A stretch of 37,295 nucleotides of DNA from an uncultured Flavobacteriales bacterium (GTDB taxonomy: Bacteria > Bacteroidota > Bacteroidia > Flavobacteriales > Crocinitomicaceae), in assembly GCA_946480815.1 (NCBI GenBank), contig CAMLLB010000043.1, forward strand, positions 1 to 37,295, written 5' to 3'. Positions 23,608 through 31,751 of the stretch are shown piece after piece. The translations under genes were made by a program, and so were the position numbers. The notes under the pieces are model-generated. The model had not been told where the DNA came from and searched no databases. It saw only the letters and a list, made by a program, of their open reading frames with translations. Positions within the stretch are counted from its first letter, which is position 1. Every line of letters starts with the position of its first letter.

Positions 23608-23865
23608 TTATTGCAAACCGTTCAATTCCTCAATAAAATAAACACCTTTATCTTCCATCATCTGACGAATAGCAGGGAAATCCTTCTTTGTTTTAGCCTC
23701 GTGAATCTTAGTCAAAACATCATCTCCAAAACTCAAAGCTTCTTCAATTAACTTATCCGTAGCTTCTGTTTTTGAATCGTTATACAATTGGATTGAAAAA
23801 CACTCATCAAGAACGTCGATGATCATCCCGTTCAATTGTTTTTTGATTAATCTCTTATTTGCCAT
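23608..23865 (-). CDS. Small helical protein of unknown function
   Basis: I choose the ATG at 23865 (85 residues), which follows a TAAATTTG box; the longer open frame has no support. The protein (MANKRLIKKQLNGMIIDVLD...) is soluble-looking, predicted helical, with a basic start and acidic middle (DSKTEATDKLIEEALSFGDDVLTKIHEAKTKKDF). No family was recognised. It is separated from a convergent GNAT gene by the 40-bp palindrome. Confidence 0.75.
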   Translation of the reverse strand: MANKRLIKKQLNGMIIDVLDECFSIQLYNDSKTEATDKLIEEALSFGDDVLTKIHEAKTKKDFPAIRQMMEDKGVYFIEELNGLQ

Positions 23866-23882
23866 TGTGATTTTATTTTTGA

Positions 23883-23890
23883 CAAATTTA
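23883..23890 (-). promoter_or_regulatory. -7 promoter box for the 85-residue protein
   Basis: TAAATTTG on the minus strand matches TAnnTTTG, 17 nt before the chosen start, and supports that start. Confidence 0.5.
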
Positions 23891-23964
23891 AGGAATATTC
23901 GACTACGAATAGTTAATTTCTGTTGTGCGACGATTGTTTGACAAATCAAGCACTAAAAATTCCG

Positions 23965-23972
23965 TAAATTTG
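23965..23972 (+). promoter_or_regulatory. -7 promoter box giving a probable leaderless exonuclease message
   Basis: TAAATTTG matches TAnnTTTG exactly and ends 4 nt before the GTG start at 23977, so transcription would begin about at the start codon. A TTG lies 24 nt upstream of the box (23938-23940). Confidence 0.5.
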
Positions 23973-23976
23973 TGGG

Positions 23977-25353
23977 GTGAATTACGCAATTGTAGATATC
24001 GAAACAACCGGTGGGTCAACTAAATCTTCCAAGATTACTGAAATTGCTATATACAAACATGACGGAACACAAATAATCGATTCGTTCGCTACTTTGGTAA
24101 ATCCTGAAATGCCCATCCCTGATTTTATTTCCCGCTTAACCGGAATTCACGATAAAATGGTGGAAGATGCCCCTAAATTCTATGAAATAGCAAAACAAAT
24201 CATTGAGTTTACAGAGGACTGCATTTTCGTTGCTCACAATGTTGGTTTTGACTACGGGATAATCCGGCATGAATTCAAGCAATTGGGATATGATTACCGG
24301 AAAGCACATTTATGTACGGTGAGAGCTTCACGCTATGTGATTCCGAATCATGAATCTTACAGCTTGGGGAAATTGACCAAAGCATTGGGAATTAGCCTCA
24401 TTGACAGACACCGTGCAAAAGGCGATGCCGAAGCAACCGCTCATTTGTTTACGCTTTTACATCAAACGGATTCAAAAGGATTGCAAACATTTATCCAGGA
24501 AGAAGTCAACCCGAAAATATTACATCCGAACCTGGACCTTGAAATATTGGAAGAGATTCCGAATAAACCGGGTGTATACAAATTTTACAACGATACCAAC
24601 CAATTGATCTACATTGGTAAAAGTAAACACATCCGGAAGCGGATCGAACAGCACTTAAAAAACTCCAAAACGCTTAAAGGATCTGTAATGAGGCAAGAAA
24701 TTGCACGCATTGAGTTTGAATTGACCGGCTCCGAATTGATCGCTTTATTGTTTGAATCGGAATTGATTAAAGTGCATAAACCTCAATACAACCGTGCCCT
24801 TCGAAAAAGTACATTTGCTTACGGGTTGTTTGATTTTGAAGATCAGGCAGGGTACTTACAGCTTTATGTCGATAAGATCAGCAAAACATCCAGTGCACCC
24901 ATTACGACCTTTTCTACCAAACGGGAAGCAAATGAGTACATTTTCAACCTGGTGGAAAAACACCAGTTATGTCAGAAGTTGTGCAGTTTGGAAAAAAGCA
25001 GCGGAAGTTGTTTCGGATACCAGGTACGCAAATGCCATGGAGCTTGTGTGGGAACCGAAAACCCGGAATCGTACAATCAACGTGTAAGTGAATTGATCAA
25101 TTTACTGACTTTTGACGATGATAATTTCTTTATTGTTGAAAATGGTCGGGATAAACGTGAAAAGAGCGTCATATGGATCGAAAATGGTTCTTACCGTGGT
25201 TTTGGTTTTGTTCCTTACTATACAATGAAACAAGCTCATCGAAATTGGCTGAGATACATCGAACTGCACCCGGAAGATAAAGATGCGCGTACAATCTTGC
25301 GTTATTATCTCCGAAAGAACAGCGAAACGCTAAAAATTCCCTACGGAGGATAA
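23977..25353 (+). CDS. DEDD 3'-5' exonuclease fused to a UvrC-like GIY-YIG nuclease with Cys motif
   Basis: The protein has 458 residues and starts with GTG. The N-terminal domain (about 1-170) is a DnaQ/epsilon-type exonuclease: AIVDIETTGG (ExoI), FVAHNVGFDYGIIRHEF (ExoII) and HRAKGDAEATAHLF (ExoIII). From about 190, NKPGVYKFYNDTNQLIYIGKSKHIRKRIEQHL is a GIY-YIG domain as in UvrC/Cho. It is followed by LCQKLC...GSCFGYQVRKCHGACVG, which matches the cysteine motif after the GIY-YIG domain of UvrC, where it has been reported to bind an iron-sulfur cluster. The UVR, RNase H-like and HhH parts of UvrC are absent. A role in DNA repair (incision plus trimming) is likely. Similar fusions are known elsewhere, including actinobacteria. 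Confidence 0.9.
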   Translation: MNYAIVDIETTGGSTKSSKITEIAIYKHDGTQIIDSFATLVNPEMPIPDFISRLTGIHDKMVEDAPKFYEIAKQIIEFTEDCIFVAHNVGFDYGIIRHEFKQLGYDYRKAHLCTVRASRYVIPNHESYSLGKLTKALGISLIDRHRAKGDAEATAHLFTLLHQTDSKGLQTFIQEEVNPKILHPNLDLEILEEIPNKPGVYKFYNDTNQLIYIGKSKHIRKRIEQHLKNSKTLKGSVMRQEIARIEFELTGSELIALLFESELIKVHKPQYNRALRKSTFAYGLFDFEDQAGYLQLYVDKISKTSSAPITTFSTKREANEYIFNLVEKHQLCQKLCSLEKSSGSCFGYQVRKCHGACVGTENPESYNQRVSELINLLTFDDDNFFIVENGRDKREKSVIWIENGSYRGFGFVPYYTMKQAHRNWLRYIELHPEDKDARTILRYYLRKNSETLKIPYGG

Positions 25354-25360
25354 TTATTCA

Positions 25361-25390
25361 GAATGAGAATGAGAATGAGAATGAGAATGA
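25361..25390. repeat. Hexanucleotide microsatellite (GAATGA)5
   Basis: Five perfect GAATGA units and a degenerate sixth (GAGCGA) begin 7 nt after the exonuclease stop. A related inverse sequence (CTCATTCT twice) lies at 25599-25618. Confidence 0.9.
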
Positions 25391-25394
25391 GAGC

Positions 25395-25623
25395 GAAGAG
25401 TAAGTATACGAATTGAATCTCTTTCTTAATTATGAATCATTTAAAGACTAAAGATATTGAGAGCCATGAGTCAAGACATGATCTGATTTGTTGTCTAATT
25501 GACCCTCCTAAGCAAGTCTTGTCTCTTGACTCCTTAAGTCTTAAAAACCCGTTTAAACTTTAGTTTTGAAAGTGATACAGAATAGTCATATTGAAATCCT
25601 CATTCTGTTTCTCATTCTAAAAT
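25395..25623. other. Gene-free part with an imperfect foldback
   Basis: Within the 540-bp stretch between the exonuclease gene and secDF, GAGTCAAGA (25468-25476) pairs with TCTTGACTC (25524-25532). Flanking AAAGACT/AGTCTT pieces extend the pairing to about 25440-25542. This looks like decayed simple-sequence repeats rather than an RNA gene. I see no other gene here. Confidence 0.4.
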
Positions 25624-25692
25624 TCAGTCTTTTCTTTGGATTAGGATATTCCCGACAAGCAATGCGAGAACAAGTGATACGATGACTATCAT
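25624..25692 (-). CDS. Possible 22-residue hydrophobic peptide
   Basis: An ATG-started ORF encodes a peptide opening MIVIVSLVLALLVGNILIQ and ending RKD, that is, one short membrane helix with a basic tail. There is no clear ribosome-binding site or promoter, and its flanks are repeats. It could be a small membrane protein or chance. Confidence 0.25.
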   Translation of the reverse strand: MIVIVSLVLALLVGNILIQRKD

Positions 25693-25726
25693 GGCGTGTG
25701 TGTTTTTAAAGTGTTTAAAAGGTTGA

Positions 25727-25794
25727 CTTCGGCTTCGCTCAGCCACCCTTTTGCTCAGGACTTCAAAACAGAAGGATGCTGAGCGGAGCCGAAG
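25727..25794. repeat. Inverted-repeat hairpin element, second copy
   Basis: The arms CTTCGGCTTCGCTCAG (25727-25742) and CTGAGCGGAGCCGAAG (25779-25794) pair at 15 of 16 positions around a 36-nt loop. The arms match the element at 1505-1557. The left flank AAAAGGTTGA is shared with the 59-bp repeat copy at 870. Confidence 0.8.
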
Positions 25795-25843
25795 CATTTC
25801 TATTTTGATTGAATTCTTTCTAAAAGGTTGTAAAAAAAAGCAT

Positions 25844-25874
25844 AAAAAAACGGCCGATCTATTGACCGGCCGTT
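25844..25874 (-). terminator. Rho-independent terminator of secDF
   Basis: On the minus strand the AACGGCCG/CGGCCGTT stem has a 10-nt loop and is followed by seven T. It lies 20 nt after the secDF stop. Confidence 0.88.
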
Positions 25875-25893
25875 CTCAACTAGTTAAGTCTGT

Positions 25894-28800
25894 TTATTTC
25901 TTACTCTTGATCTTGAATGATCTTGTAAAGTCAACCAAAATTGGTGTAGCAACACATAAAGAAGAATATGTTCCGATTACAACACCAACCAATAGTGCGA
26001 ACAAGAATCCTTTAATTGCCGGTCCACCGAAAATGAACATGATCAATAATACCACAAACAAGATCATGGATGTATTGAAGGTACGACTCAAAGTTTTGTT
26101 CAATGCTTCGTTAATTACTTCTTTCGCTTCGTGCTGGTTTTTATCAAAATTCAAGCTTTCACGAATCCGGTCAAATACAATCACGGTATCGTTCATCGAG
26201 TAACCGATTACAGTAAGGATCGCAGCAATAAATGCCTGGTTTACATCCAAACTGAATGGTAAGATTCCATGCAATAAAGCGAACACGGAAAGTACGAACA
26301 ATACGTCGTGAGCCAATCCTAAGATTGCACCCAATGAGTATTGCCATTGACCGAAACGGATAAAGATATAAGCGAAGATCGCGATCAAAGCCAAAGTAAT
26401 GGAAAGTGTTGCGGACGACCACATTTCTTCGGAAACTGAAGCTGAAATCGAACGGGTATCCGTTACATTAATTTCACCTGTTTTGTGCTTAATTGACGCG
26501 AACCCTTCTTTCATTTTATCTTCCACTTTCGAAGTTGCAGTTGCATCTGCCAACAAATAGTTGGTAGTGATCTCCACATTGTAAGCGTTTGATTTGGTTT
26601 TGATCTCTACGTTCGACTTTTCACCGTTCTTTTCAATGAAAACAGATTCCATTGCTTTTCTTACAGTTTCAATATCTGCAGGTTTCTCCATTTTCACACC
26701 AAATGTTCTACCACCGGTAAATTCAACACTTTGTTTCAAGCCTCTTGTAGCCATTGCAGCAACTCCCAAGATTGTAACAGAGATGGAGAAAATGTAGAAG
26801 TATTTTCTCTTACCGATCCAGTCAAAATGGAAGTTTGAGAACATGTTGTGCGTGTACTTCGTACTGAAGGCAACTTTTTTACCTTTCTCCAAAGAAGATG
26901 TAATGATCAACTTGGAGATGATAATCGCTGAGAACACGGAAGTGAAAATACCCACGATCAAAGTAGTCGCGAAAGATTCGATCTCACCTGTTCCGAAGAT
27001 CTTCAGGATCATTGCTACCAATAAGTGCGTTACGTTCGCATCAATGATAGAAGGTAAAGCCTTAATGAAACCGATATTTACCGCTTCTTCCGAAGTTTTT
27101 CCTAATGCGTTTTCTTCCTTAATACGTTCGAAGATCAAAATGTTCGCATCGACCGCCGTACCGATTGTTAAAACGATACCTGCAATACCTGCTAAAGTCA
27201 ATACTGCTCCGAAAGAAGCCAAACATCCGAAGATCAGGATTACGTTCACAGCCAAAGCAATGTTTGCTACCAAACCTCCTTTTCCGTAGTAGAAATACAT
27301 GTAAATGAACACTGCAAGGAAAGCAAAAGCAAATGAAACCAATCCAGCCTCAGAGTTTTCCTTACCGATTGTCGGCCCTACTTTTGTTTGTTGCTTAATC
27401 ACACATGGTGCAGGAAGTGATCCTCCGTTTAATAAACCGGATAAATCATCTGCTTCTTCGATACTGAAATTACCGGAGATCTCTGTGTTTCCTCCAGTAA
27501 TAGCGTCTTTTACAACCGGTGCGGAATAAACCACATTATCCATTGTAATTGCTACTGAACGTCCAACATTCTTCCGTGTCATTTCTGCCCATTTCTGAGT
27601 TCCCTCAATTGACATCGTTACACTAACTGTAGTCTCTAATGATTGCTGATTGAATGATCTAACGGCAGACTTCACGTCTTCTCCACCAACCATTGCTTTT
27701 CCTCCTTCCGGAATTCTTACAGCATACAATACGTATCCTTTTTTACCGTCGCCGATGTCTTCAGGGTTTGCTCCCCACATGAATCTCAAATCTTTAGGGA
27801 AGATATTTCCATCCATGATGTCAGAACGCTTCAGAATCTCGTCGATCTCGTCTCTGTCTTCTGCCGCTGCAGTTGGCATTCCATATCCCGGTTCAATTTT
27901 CAAATAGTCGAATAAGGCTTTTTTAGATCCTGTATTCGTAGATTTCAATGAAAGCGATTTGATTGGCTTGGCAGGAGCTGCCTTTGCCGTATCCACGTTT
28001 GTTGAATCACCGGTGTTTGTCGTATCTACAACAGCTTTCTTAATTTCAGGATTTCTGGAAATTACGTTCGCATTGGAAAGACCCGATTGAATTTCAGTTA
28101 AAGCATAAGTCTCGTAAAACTCCAGGTTTGCAGTAGATTGTAATTTTTTAGCAACCGTTGCCTCATCCTGAACTCCCGGAAGTTCGATATACAAACGATT
28201 CTTACGGGATTCTTTCTGAATATTCGGCTGCGCAACACCAAACTGGTTGATACGCTTACTCATAATCTGCTCTACTCCGTCCATTGAACTTGCAATCTTA
28301 TCATGGAAATAAGAAGCAACTTCTGAGTTAGTAGAGTTGTAAGACAATTCTTTCACTTCAGAAATATTCAACTGGCGAACCAATTTGTCCGATCCGTTTC
28401 TGTTTTCAAATTGTTCAATGAACAAATCAATGAAATCACCACCTTTAGTTGTATGAATTCTGTATGCCTCATCAAAAGGTACTTTGAACTTCAAATCTCT
28501 TTCACTGCGGGCATATGATTTAACGAACGCCGGAACGTCAATTTCCATTGTTACACTCATACCACCTACAAGGTCCAAACCAAACGCAAGTGAACGCGCT
28601 TTAACATCTTTAAATTTAGATCCGATTACAGGATAAACAGCTTTTTCTGCTTTCTCTGATAAAACCTGGTTAATCATTGCTGCTTTAGCAAGTTCAAACG
28701 CCTCAGGCTTATTGAAATCGATGATCGTTCCATTCGATAAAGCAACTTTATTGCTATCAGTAGCAGCAGCTTTTACTTTTAACTCTTCAACAAGACCCAG

Positions 28801-28917
28801 TGCCTCACGTTCAGCATCGTTTTCAACGTCGATTGCTACCCAAGTAAATGATAATTGATATACACATACCGCAGTAAGCAAAATCGTTAAAAACCAGAAA
28901 AATCCTTTATTACGCAT
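25894..28917 (-). CDS. secDF: Protein translocase subunit SecDF (fused SecD and SecF)
   Basis: The protein has 1007 residues. Membrane helix 1 (about 8-28) is followed by GLDLVGGMSVTMEIDV (about 112-127), the SecD D1 motif. A large periplasmic P1 region contains a low-complexity Thr/Ala/Lys insert (DTTNTGDSTNVDTAKAAPAK, around 300). SecD helices 2-6 carry GTAVDANILIFERIKEE. The SecF half starts at about 690, with FDWIGKRKYFYIFS, VEFTGGRTFGVK and GYSMNDTVIVFDRIRE. It uses the proton gradient to help complete Sec-dependent export. The fusion is usual in Bacteroidota. The gene is monocistronic with its own TATATTTG box and terminator. Confidence 0.97.
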   Translation of the reverse strand: MRNKGFFWFLTILLTAVCVYQLSFTWVAIDVENDAEREALGLVEELKVKAAATDSNKVALSNGTIIDFNKPEAFELAKAAMINQVLSEKAEKAVYPVIGSKFKDVKARSLAFGLDLVGGMSVTMEIDVPAFVKSYARSERDLKFKVPFDEAYRIHTTKGGDFIDLFIEQFENRNGSDKLVRQLNISEVKELSYNSTNSEVASYFHDKIASSMDGVEQIMSKRINQFGVAQPNIQKESRKNRLYIELPGVQDEATVAKKLQSTANLEFYETYALTEIQSGLSNANVISRNPEIKKAVVDTTNTGDSTNVDTAKAAPAKPIKSLSLKSTNTGSKKALFDYLKIEPGYGMPTAAAEDRDEIDEILKRSDIMDGNIFPKDLRFMWGANPEDIGDGKKGYVLYAVRIPEGGKAMVGGEDVKSAVRSFNQQSLETTVSVTMSIEGTQKWAEMTRKNVGRSVAITMDNVVYSAPVVKDAITGGNTEISGNFSIEEADDLSGLLNGGSLPAPCVIKQQTKVGPTIGKENSEAGLVSFAFAFLAVFIYMYFYYGKGGLVANIALAVNVILIFGCLASFGAVLTLAGIAGIVLTIGTAVDANILIFERIKEENALGKTSEEAVNIGFIKALPSIIDANVTHLLVAMILKIFGTGEIESFATTLIVGIFTSVFSAIIISKLIITSSLEKGKKVAFSTKYTHNMFSNFHFDWIGKRKYFYIFSISVTILGVAAMATRGLKQSVEFTGGRTFGVKMEKPADIETVRKAMESVFIEKNGEKSNVEIKTKSNAYNVEITTNYLLADATATSKVEDKMKEGFASIKHKTGEINVTDTRSISASVSEEMWSSATLSITLALIAIFAYIFIRFGQWQYSLGAILGLAHDVLFVLSVFALLHGILPFSLDVNQAFIAAILTVIGYSMNDTVIVFDRIRESLNFDKNQHEAKEVINEALNKTLSRTFNTSMILFVVLLIMFIFGGPAIKGFLFALLVGVVIGTYSSLCVATPILVDFTRSFKIKSKK

Positions 28918-28942
28918 TTTGATTGATTGTATTTTAAGGTCG

Positions 28943-28950
28943 CAAATATA
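28943..28950 (-). promoter_or_regulatory. -7 promoter box for secDF
   Basis: TATATTTG on the minus strand matches TAnnTTTG, 25 nt before the start codon. No TTG is seen at the usual -33 spacing. Confidence 0.5.
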
Positions 28951-29020
28951 TACACTTTAGGATAAAAATTGCCATGATTGTTTAAACCTGTGGAAAAAAA
29001 ATCCCGATTCTATTTAAATA

Positions 29021-29059
29021 AAGCTTATAAATGCTGCTAAATCTTTAATATTTAGCAGC
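29021..29059 (-). terminator. Probable terminator after the glycosyltransferase gene
   Basis: GCTGCTAAAT/ATTTAGCAGC (29033-29042 with 29050-29059) forms a 10-bp stem with a 7-nt loop. On the minus strand it is followed by an AT-rich tract (ATTTATAAGCTTTATTT). It lies 43 nt past the stop at 29103. Confidence 0.6.
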
Positions 29060-29102
29060 TTCCTCAAGATTACAGAGTAATTGAGTTGATTTTGATATCA
29101 GA

Positions 29103-30119
29103 TCAATCGTAAAAAGTTTCCGTATAAGCCGCAAACTCTTTTTTCTTCAAGATCAATCGTTTCCAAACCGCAGTAATAAAACCGGTCCCATATCCAAAAA
29201 GCTGTATGTAGCTGGTAAGAATAGAAATTGATCCGATCAGAAAGCTCTTATTCTTAATACTTGAATCAAGAAAGATCAAAAACATATGAAATGCAATCGG
29301 CAGCAAAAACAACCAGGAGCAACAGAGAGAAAGAATAAGCAAAGCTATACAACCAACTGTAAATAATGCCGGAGCCAAATGAACTGCTTTCAGTGACTGA
29401 GGATGTCTTTTATACAGGTTAATCCGTGCAATTCCAGAATTAAAAACCTGTTTGAAAAATTGCCTGAAATTGGTTCTTCGCTTATGGTAAACAAATGCTT
29501 CTTTAATTAAACGGGTTTTGAATCCATTTTCCATGATCCTGATACTCATATCAATGTCTTCACCAAAACGAATCGATGCAAAGCCTTTTGTTTTCCGGAA
29601 TACCTCCACGGAATATCCCATATTAAAACTTCTTGGATGAAACTTTTCCAGCTTTTCATTCACCCCCCTGATTCCCCCCGTTGTAAGAAAGGAAGTCATC
29701 GAATAATTAATCGCTTTCTGTAAAATGGTGAAATCTGCATGTGCATTGTCCGGACCTCCAAAAGCATCAATATAATTTTCTATCAAAGCACGGTTAACAA
29801 TCTTAAAATAGTTCTCCGGTAAAATACAGTCAGAATCCAGGAAAATGAGATAATCTCCTGAAGCACGTTCACTTCCGTAATTTCGACTTAAACCTGGGCC
29901 CGAATTGGGTTTGAAAAAGTATTTCAGGTCCAATTTATCCTGAAACTGTTCACAAACGGAACTGCAAGGTACACTGGAGCCATCTTCCACAATGACAACT
30001 TCAAAACCCTGTTCTGTTTGCCGGACCATACTTTCAAGTAGCTCATCCACTTCTTTAGGACGGTTAAACACCGGAATAATAAATGAAATCCTTCTGTTCT
30101 CGGTTTTTTTCACTTCCAT
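29103..30119 (-). CDS. Family 2 glycosyltransferase with C-terminal membrane segments
   Basis: I choose the ATG at 30119 (338 residues); only a TTG lies further upstream. RRISFIIPVFNRPKEVDELLESM opens a GT-A fold. VVIVEDGSS, PGLSRNYGSERASGDYLIFLDSDC (the DxD-type metal site) and FGEDIDMSIRIMENGFK follow in family order. About residues 250-325 hold two to three hydrophobic helices, so it is probably anchored to the inner membrane. It likely adds a sugar to a lipid-linked glycan or surface polysaccharide; the sugar is unknown. The gene appears monocistronic. Confidence 0.9.
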   Translation of the reverse strand: MEVKKTENRRISFIIPVFNRPKEVDELLESMVRQTEQGFEVVIVEDGSSVPCSSVCEQFQDKLDLKYFFKPNSGPGLSRNYGSERASGDYLIFLDSDCILPENYFKIVNRALIENYIDAFGGPDNAHADFTILQKAINYSMTSFLTTGGIRGVNEKLEKFHPRSFNMGYSVEVFRKTKGFASIRFGEDIDMSIRIMENGFKTRLIKEAFVYHKRRTNFRQFFKQVFNSGIARINLYKRHPQSLKAVHLAPALFTVGCIALLILSLCCSWLFLLPIAFHMFLIFLDSSIKNKSFLIGSISILTSYIQLFGYGTGFITAVWKRLILKKKEFAAYTETFYD

Positions 30120-30174
30120 GTTAAAACATTGACAAAACAAATGATCGGTGTTTTAAAAAACATTTGTTTTAGGA

Positions 30175-30182
30175 CAAAATTA
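30175..30182 (-). promoter_or_regulatory. -7 promoter box for the glycosyltransferase gene
   Basis: TAATTTTG on the minus strand matches TAnnTTTG, about 55 nt before the chosen start. Confidence 0.4.
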
Positions 30183-30230
30183 ATTTTAATTGCGAATGAA
30201 AGTGTTGAATTTCGGCCGGAAAGACATAAA

Positions 30231-30920
30231 TCATTGTTGTCCGTGACTAACCAGTTTCATCTCCAATAGATTTCCTTTCTTTACATTATTCGGATTTCCA
30301 TTCACAATGACAAAATCCCGGAAGTACTTATGTACCATCCCTACCCCTCTCGCGTACACTTCATATTTTCGCCGGGAATCAATATACGAACTGAAATCTT
30401 CCTGCTCAACGGTTACTGTGGAAGAAAACGTATTATTCCCTAATACATAAGCTCCGTGAATGTTGGAATAATAACATTCCAAAGGCTCCAGGGTATTAAA
30501 GACATTCATGTTCCATTCATCATCCTCGGTGGGAGCAAATACAAGCTTTATCGTACGGTTATTCTCTTCAACCAATTCAGCTCTTCCGTTATCAATAATT
30601 GCAGTCCAAGTATCATGAATCGTCCACGGACCATTTAAATCTGCACTGTAATAACGCTCAAACACTCTTGCTGTCCGGCCCGAATTGTCTGTAATCGTAT
30701 CACCAATAACCGTTTTGATATAATAATCGAAGGTATCTTTTAAATTGATTTGCGTGTCAACAAAGACTTCATGGACCGAATAGATTGCATACTTACCTTT
30801 ATTTAATGGAAAGTAATCATAATACATATCAAAATCCTCGTTTTTCTTACACGAATCAATAATTAAAAAAGTGGGGAGTAATAAAATAGCTATAGCTATG
30901 GCTCTTAGTTTCTTACGCAT
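30231..30920 (-). CDS. Lipoprotein of unknown function
   Basis: The protein has 229 residues. The signal peptide ends in the lipobox IIDSC (Cys near residue 24) followed by KKNEDFD, so it is likely lipid-anchored. The rest is beta-rich with YYDYFPLNKGKYAIYSVHEV, DDEWNMNVFNTLEP and YEVYARGVGMVHKYFRDF. This resembles the many uncharacterised Bacteroidota lipoproteins with a PLxxGxxWxY-type opening. It lies 69 nt downstream of the YwqK-like gene and may belong to that operon. Function unknown. Confidence 0.8.
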   Translation of the reverse strand: MRKKLRAIAIAILLLPTFLIIDSCKKNEDFDMYYDYFPLNKGKYAIYSVHEVFVDTQINLKDTFDYYIKTVIGDTITDNSGRTARVFERYYSADLNGPWTIHDTWTAIIDNGRAELVEENNRTIKLVFAPTEDDEWNMNVFNTLEPLECYYSNIHGAYVLGNNTFSSTVTVEQEDFSSYIDSRRKYEVYARGVGMVHKYFRDFVIVNGNPNNVKKGNLLEMKLVSHGQQ

Positions 30921-30989
30921 GGACCGAAAATACTTAAAAAAGTAGTTTCAACCCGAACAATTGTTCAAAATGCGGATTTAACTGAAAAT

Positions 30990-31751
30990 TTAACCGTTCG
31001 GGTTTATTCCTTTTGCCTTACATTGCTTCAAATAAGACTCTAGCTCCTTACCCTCAATGCGTTTGCCGTAACGGTAGTATTGTTTACCGGTTTCTTTTCC
31101 GGACATGTCATGTGCAGATTGCCACCCATGCTGAATTCCTCCTTTGAAACGTTCGGTAATCATTACTTTTCCATTCGGGTGATTGGTTACTGCAATCCCT
31201 TCTTTTTTGCCGTTGATGTAATTTACCTTGCTCTTGATGATTCCTGTATCGAAATATTCAATAACATCCCCATTAATTACACCCATTTTATAAGGTGTTA
31301 CTTTGGCAACGATCACGCGCTTATCAGTTGGATCTTCAAACACATAATATACAGTTTGGTTCCCGTTCAATTTCCCTTTTGAATACGTTTCCTTTGTACT
31401 TAATCTTCCTGAAGGGCCATAATATTCCCAAATGCTGTCTTTTTCCTGGTTTCTGAAGATTCCCTTTGCCATTACTACGCCATTTTCGTGGTACATGACA
31501 GAGGAGGATCTCCCCGTTTTTTCATCGTGCTTAACAACAGCCTTTACCTTTGTTGAAGGATAATAATAAGTGAATGTTCCAACCGGTTTGTCATCTTTAA
31601 ACTGTCCTTTGTATTCGAAAGCCCGTGATTTGGGATAGGTTTTCTGCCATGCTCCTTGTTTTCTTCCCTGTATATCCTTTTGATTCACGGTTTGTCCCCA
31701 TACCTGTGGAGCAACAAAAAACAATACACTAAAAACGATCCTAGTTACCAT
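30990..31751 (-). CDS. Secreted YwqK/MORN-repeat-like protein
   Basis: The protein has 253 residues. A signal peptide (about 1-20, ending VWGQ) is followed by repeated MORN/YwqK units of about 23 residues: KQGAWQKTYPKSRAFEYKGQFKDDKPVG, YHENGVVMAKGIFRNQEKDSIWEYYGPSGRLSTKETYSKGKLNG and ITERFKGGIQHGWQ. In databases such proteins carry the name 'antitoxin YwqK family', but this exported form is not evidence of a toxin-antitoxin system. The start overlaps the HAD phosphatase gene by 11 bp. Confidence 0.82.
   Translation of the reverse strand: MVTRIVFSVLFFVAPQVWGQTVNQKDIQGRKQGAWQKTYPKSRAFEYKGQFKDDKPVGTFTYYYPSTKVKAVVKHDEKTGRSSSVMYHENGVVMAKGIFRNQEKDSIWEYYGPSGRLSTKETYSKGKLNGNQTVYYVFEDPTDKRVIVAKVTPYKMGVINGDVIEYFDTGIIKSKVNYINGKKEGIAVTNHPNGKVMITERFKGGIQHGWQSAHDMSGKETGKQYYRYGKRIEGKELESYLKQCKAKGINPNG

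Noticed and set aside
25440..25542. Foldback resembling a structured RNA or MITE
   Set aside because: The arms are short and interrupted, with no terminal inverted repeats, target duplication or RNA-family signature; decayed simple repeats explain it.
25751..26203. 150-residue open frame on the plus strand
   Set aside because: It runs through the secDF terminator and into the 3' end of secDF in antisense; the start lies within a repeat element.
26843..27289. 148-residue open frame on the plus strand
   Set aside because: It lies fully inside secDF on the opposite strand, in an antisense frame of a highly conserved gene, and has no family motif or start signals.
31080..31382. 100-residue plus-strand open frame
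   Set aside because: It is antisense to the repeats of the YwqK-like gene, with no independent support.
30990..31751. A YwqK-type toxin-antitoxin system
   Set aside because: The protein has a signal peptide and MORN-like repeats and no toxin gene lies beside it; the 'antitoxin' name is a database label.
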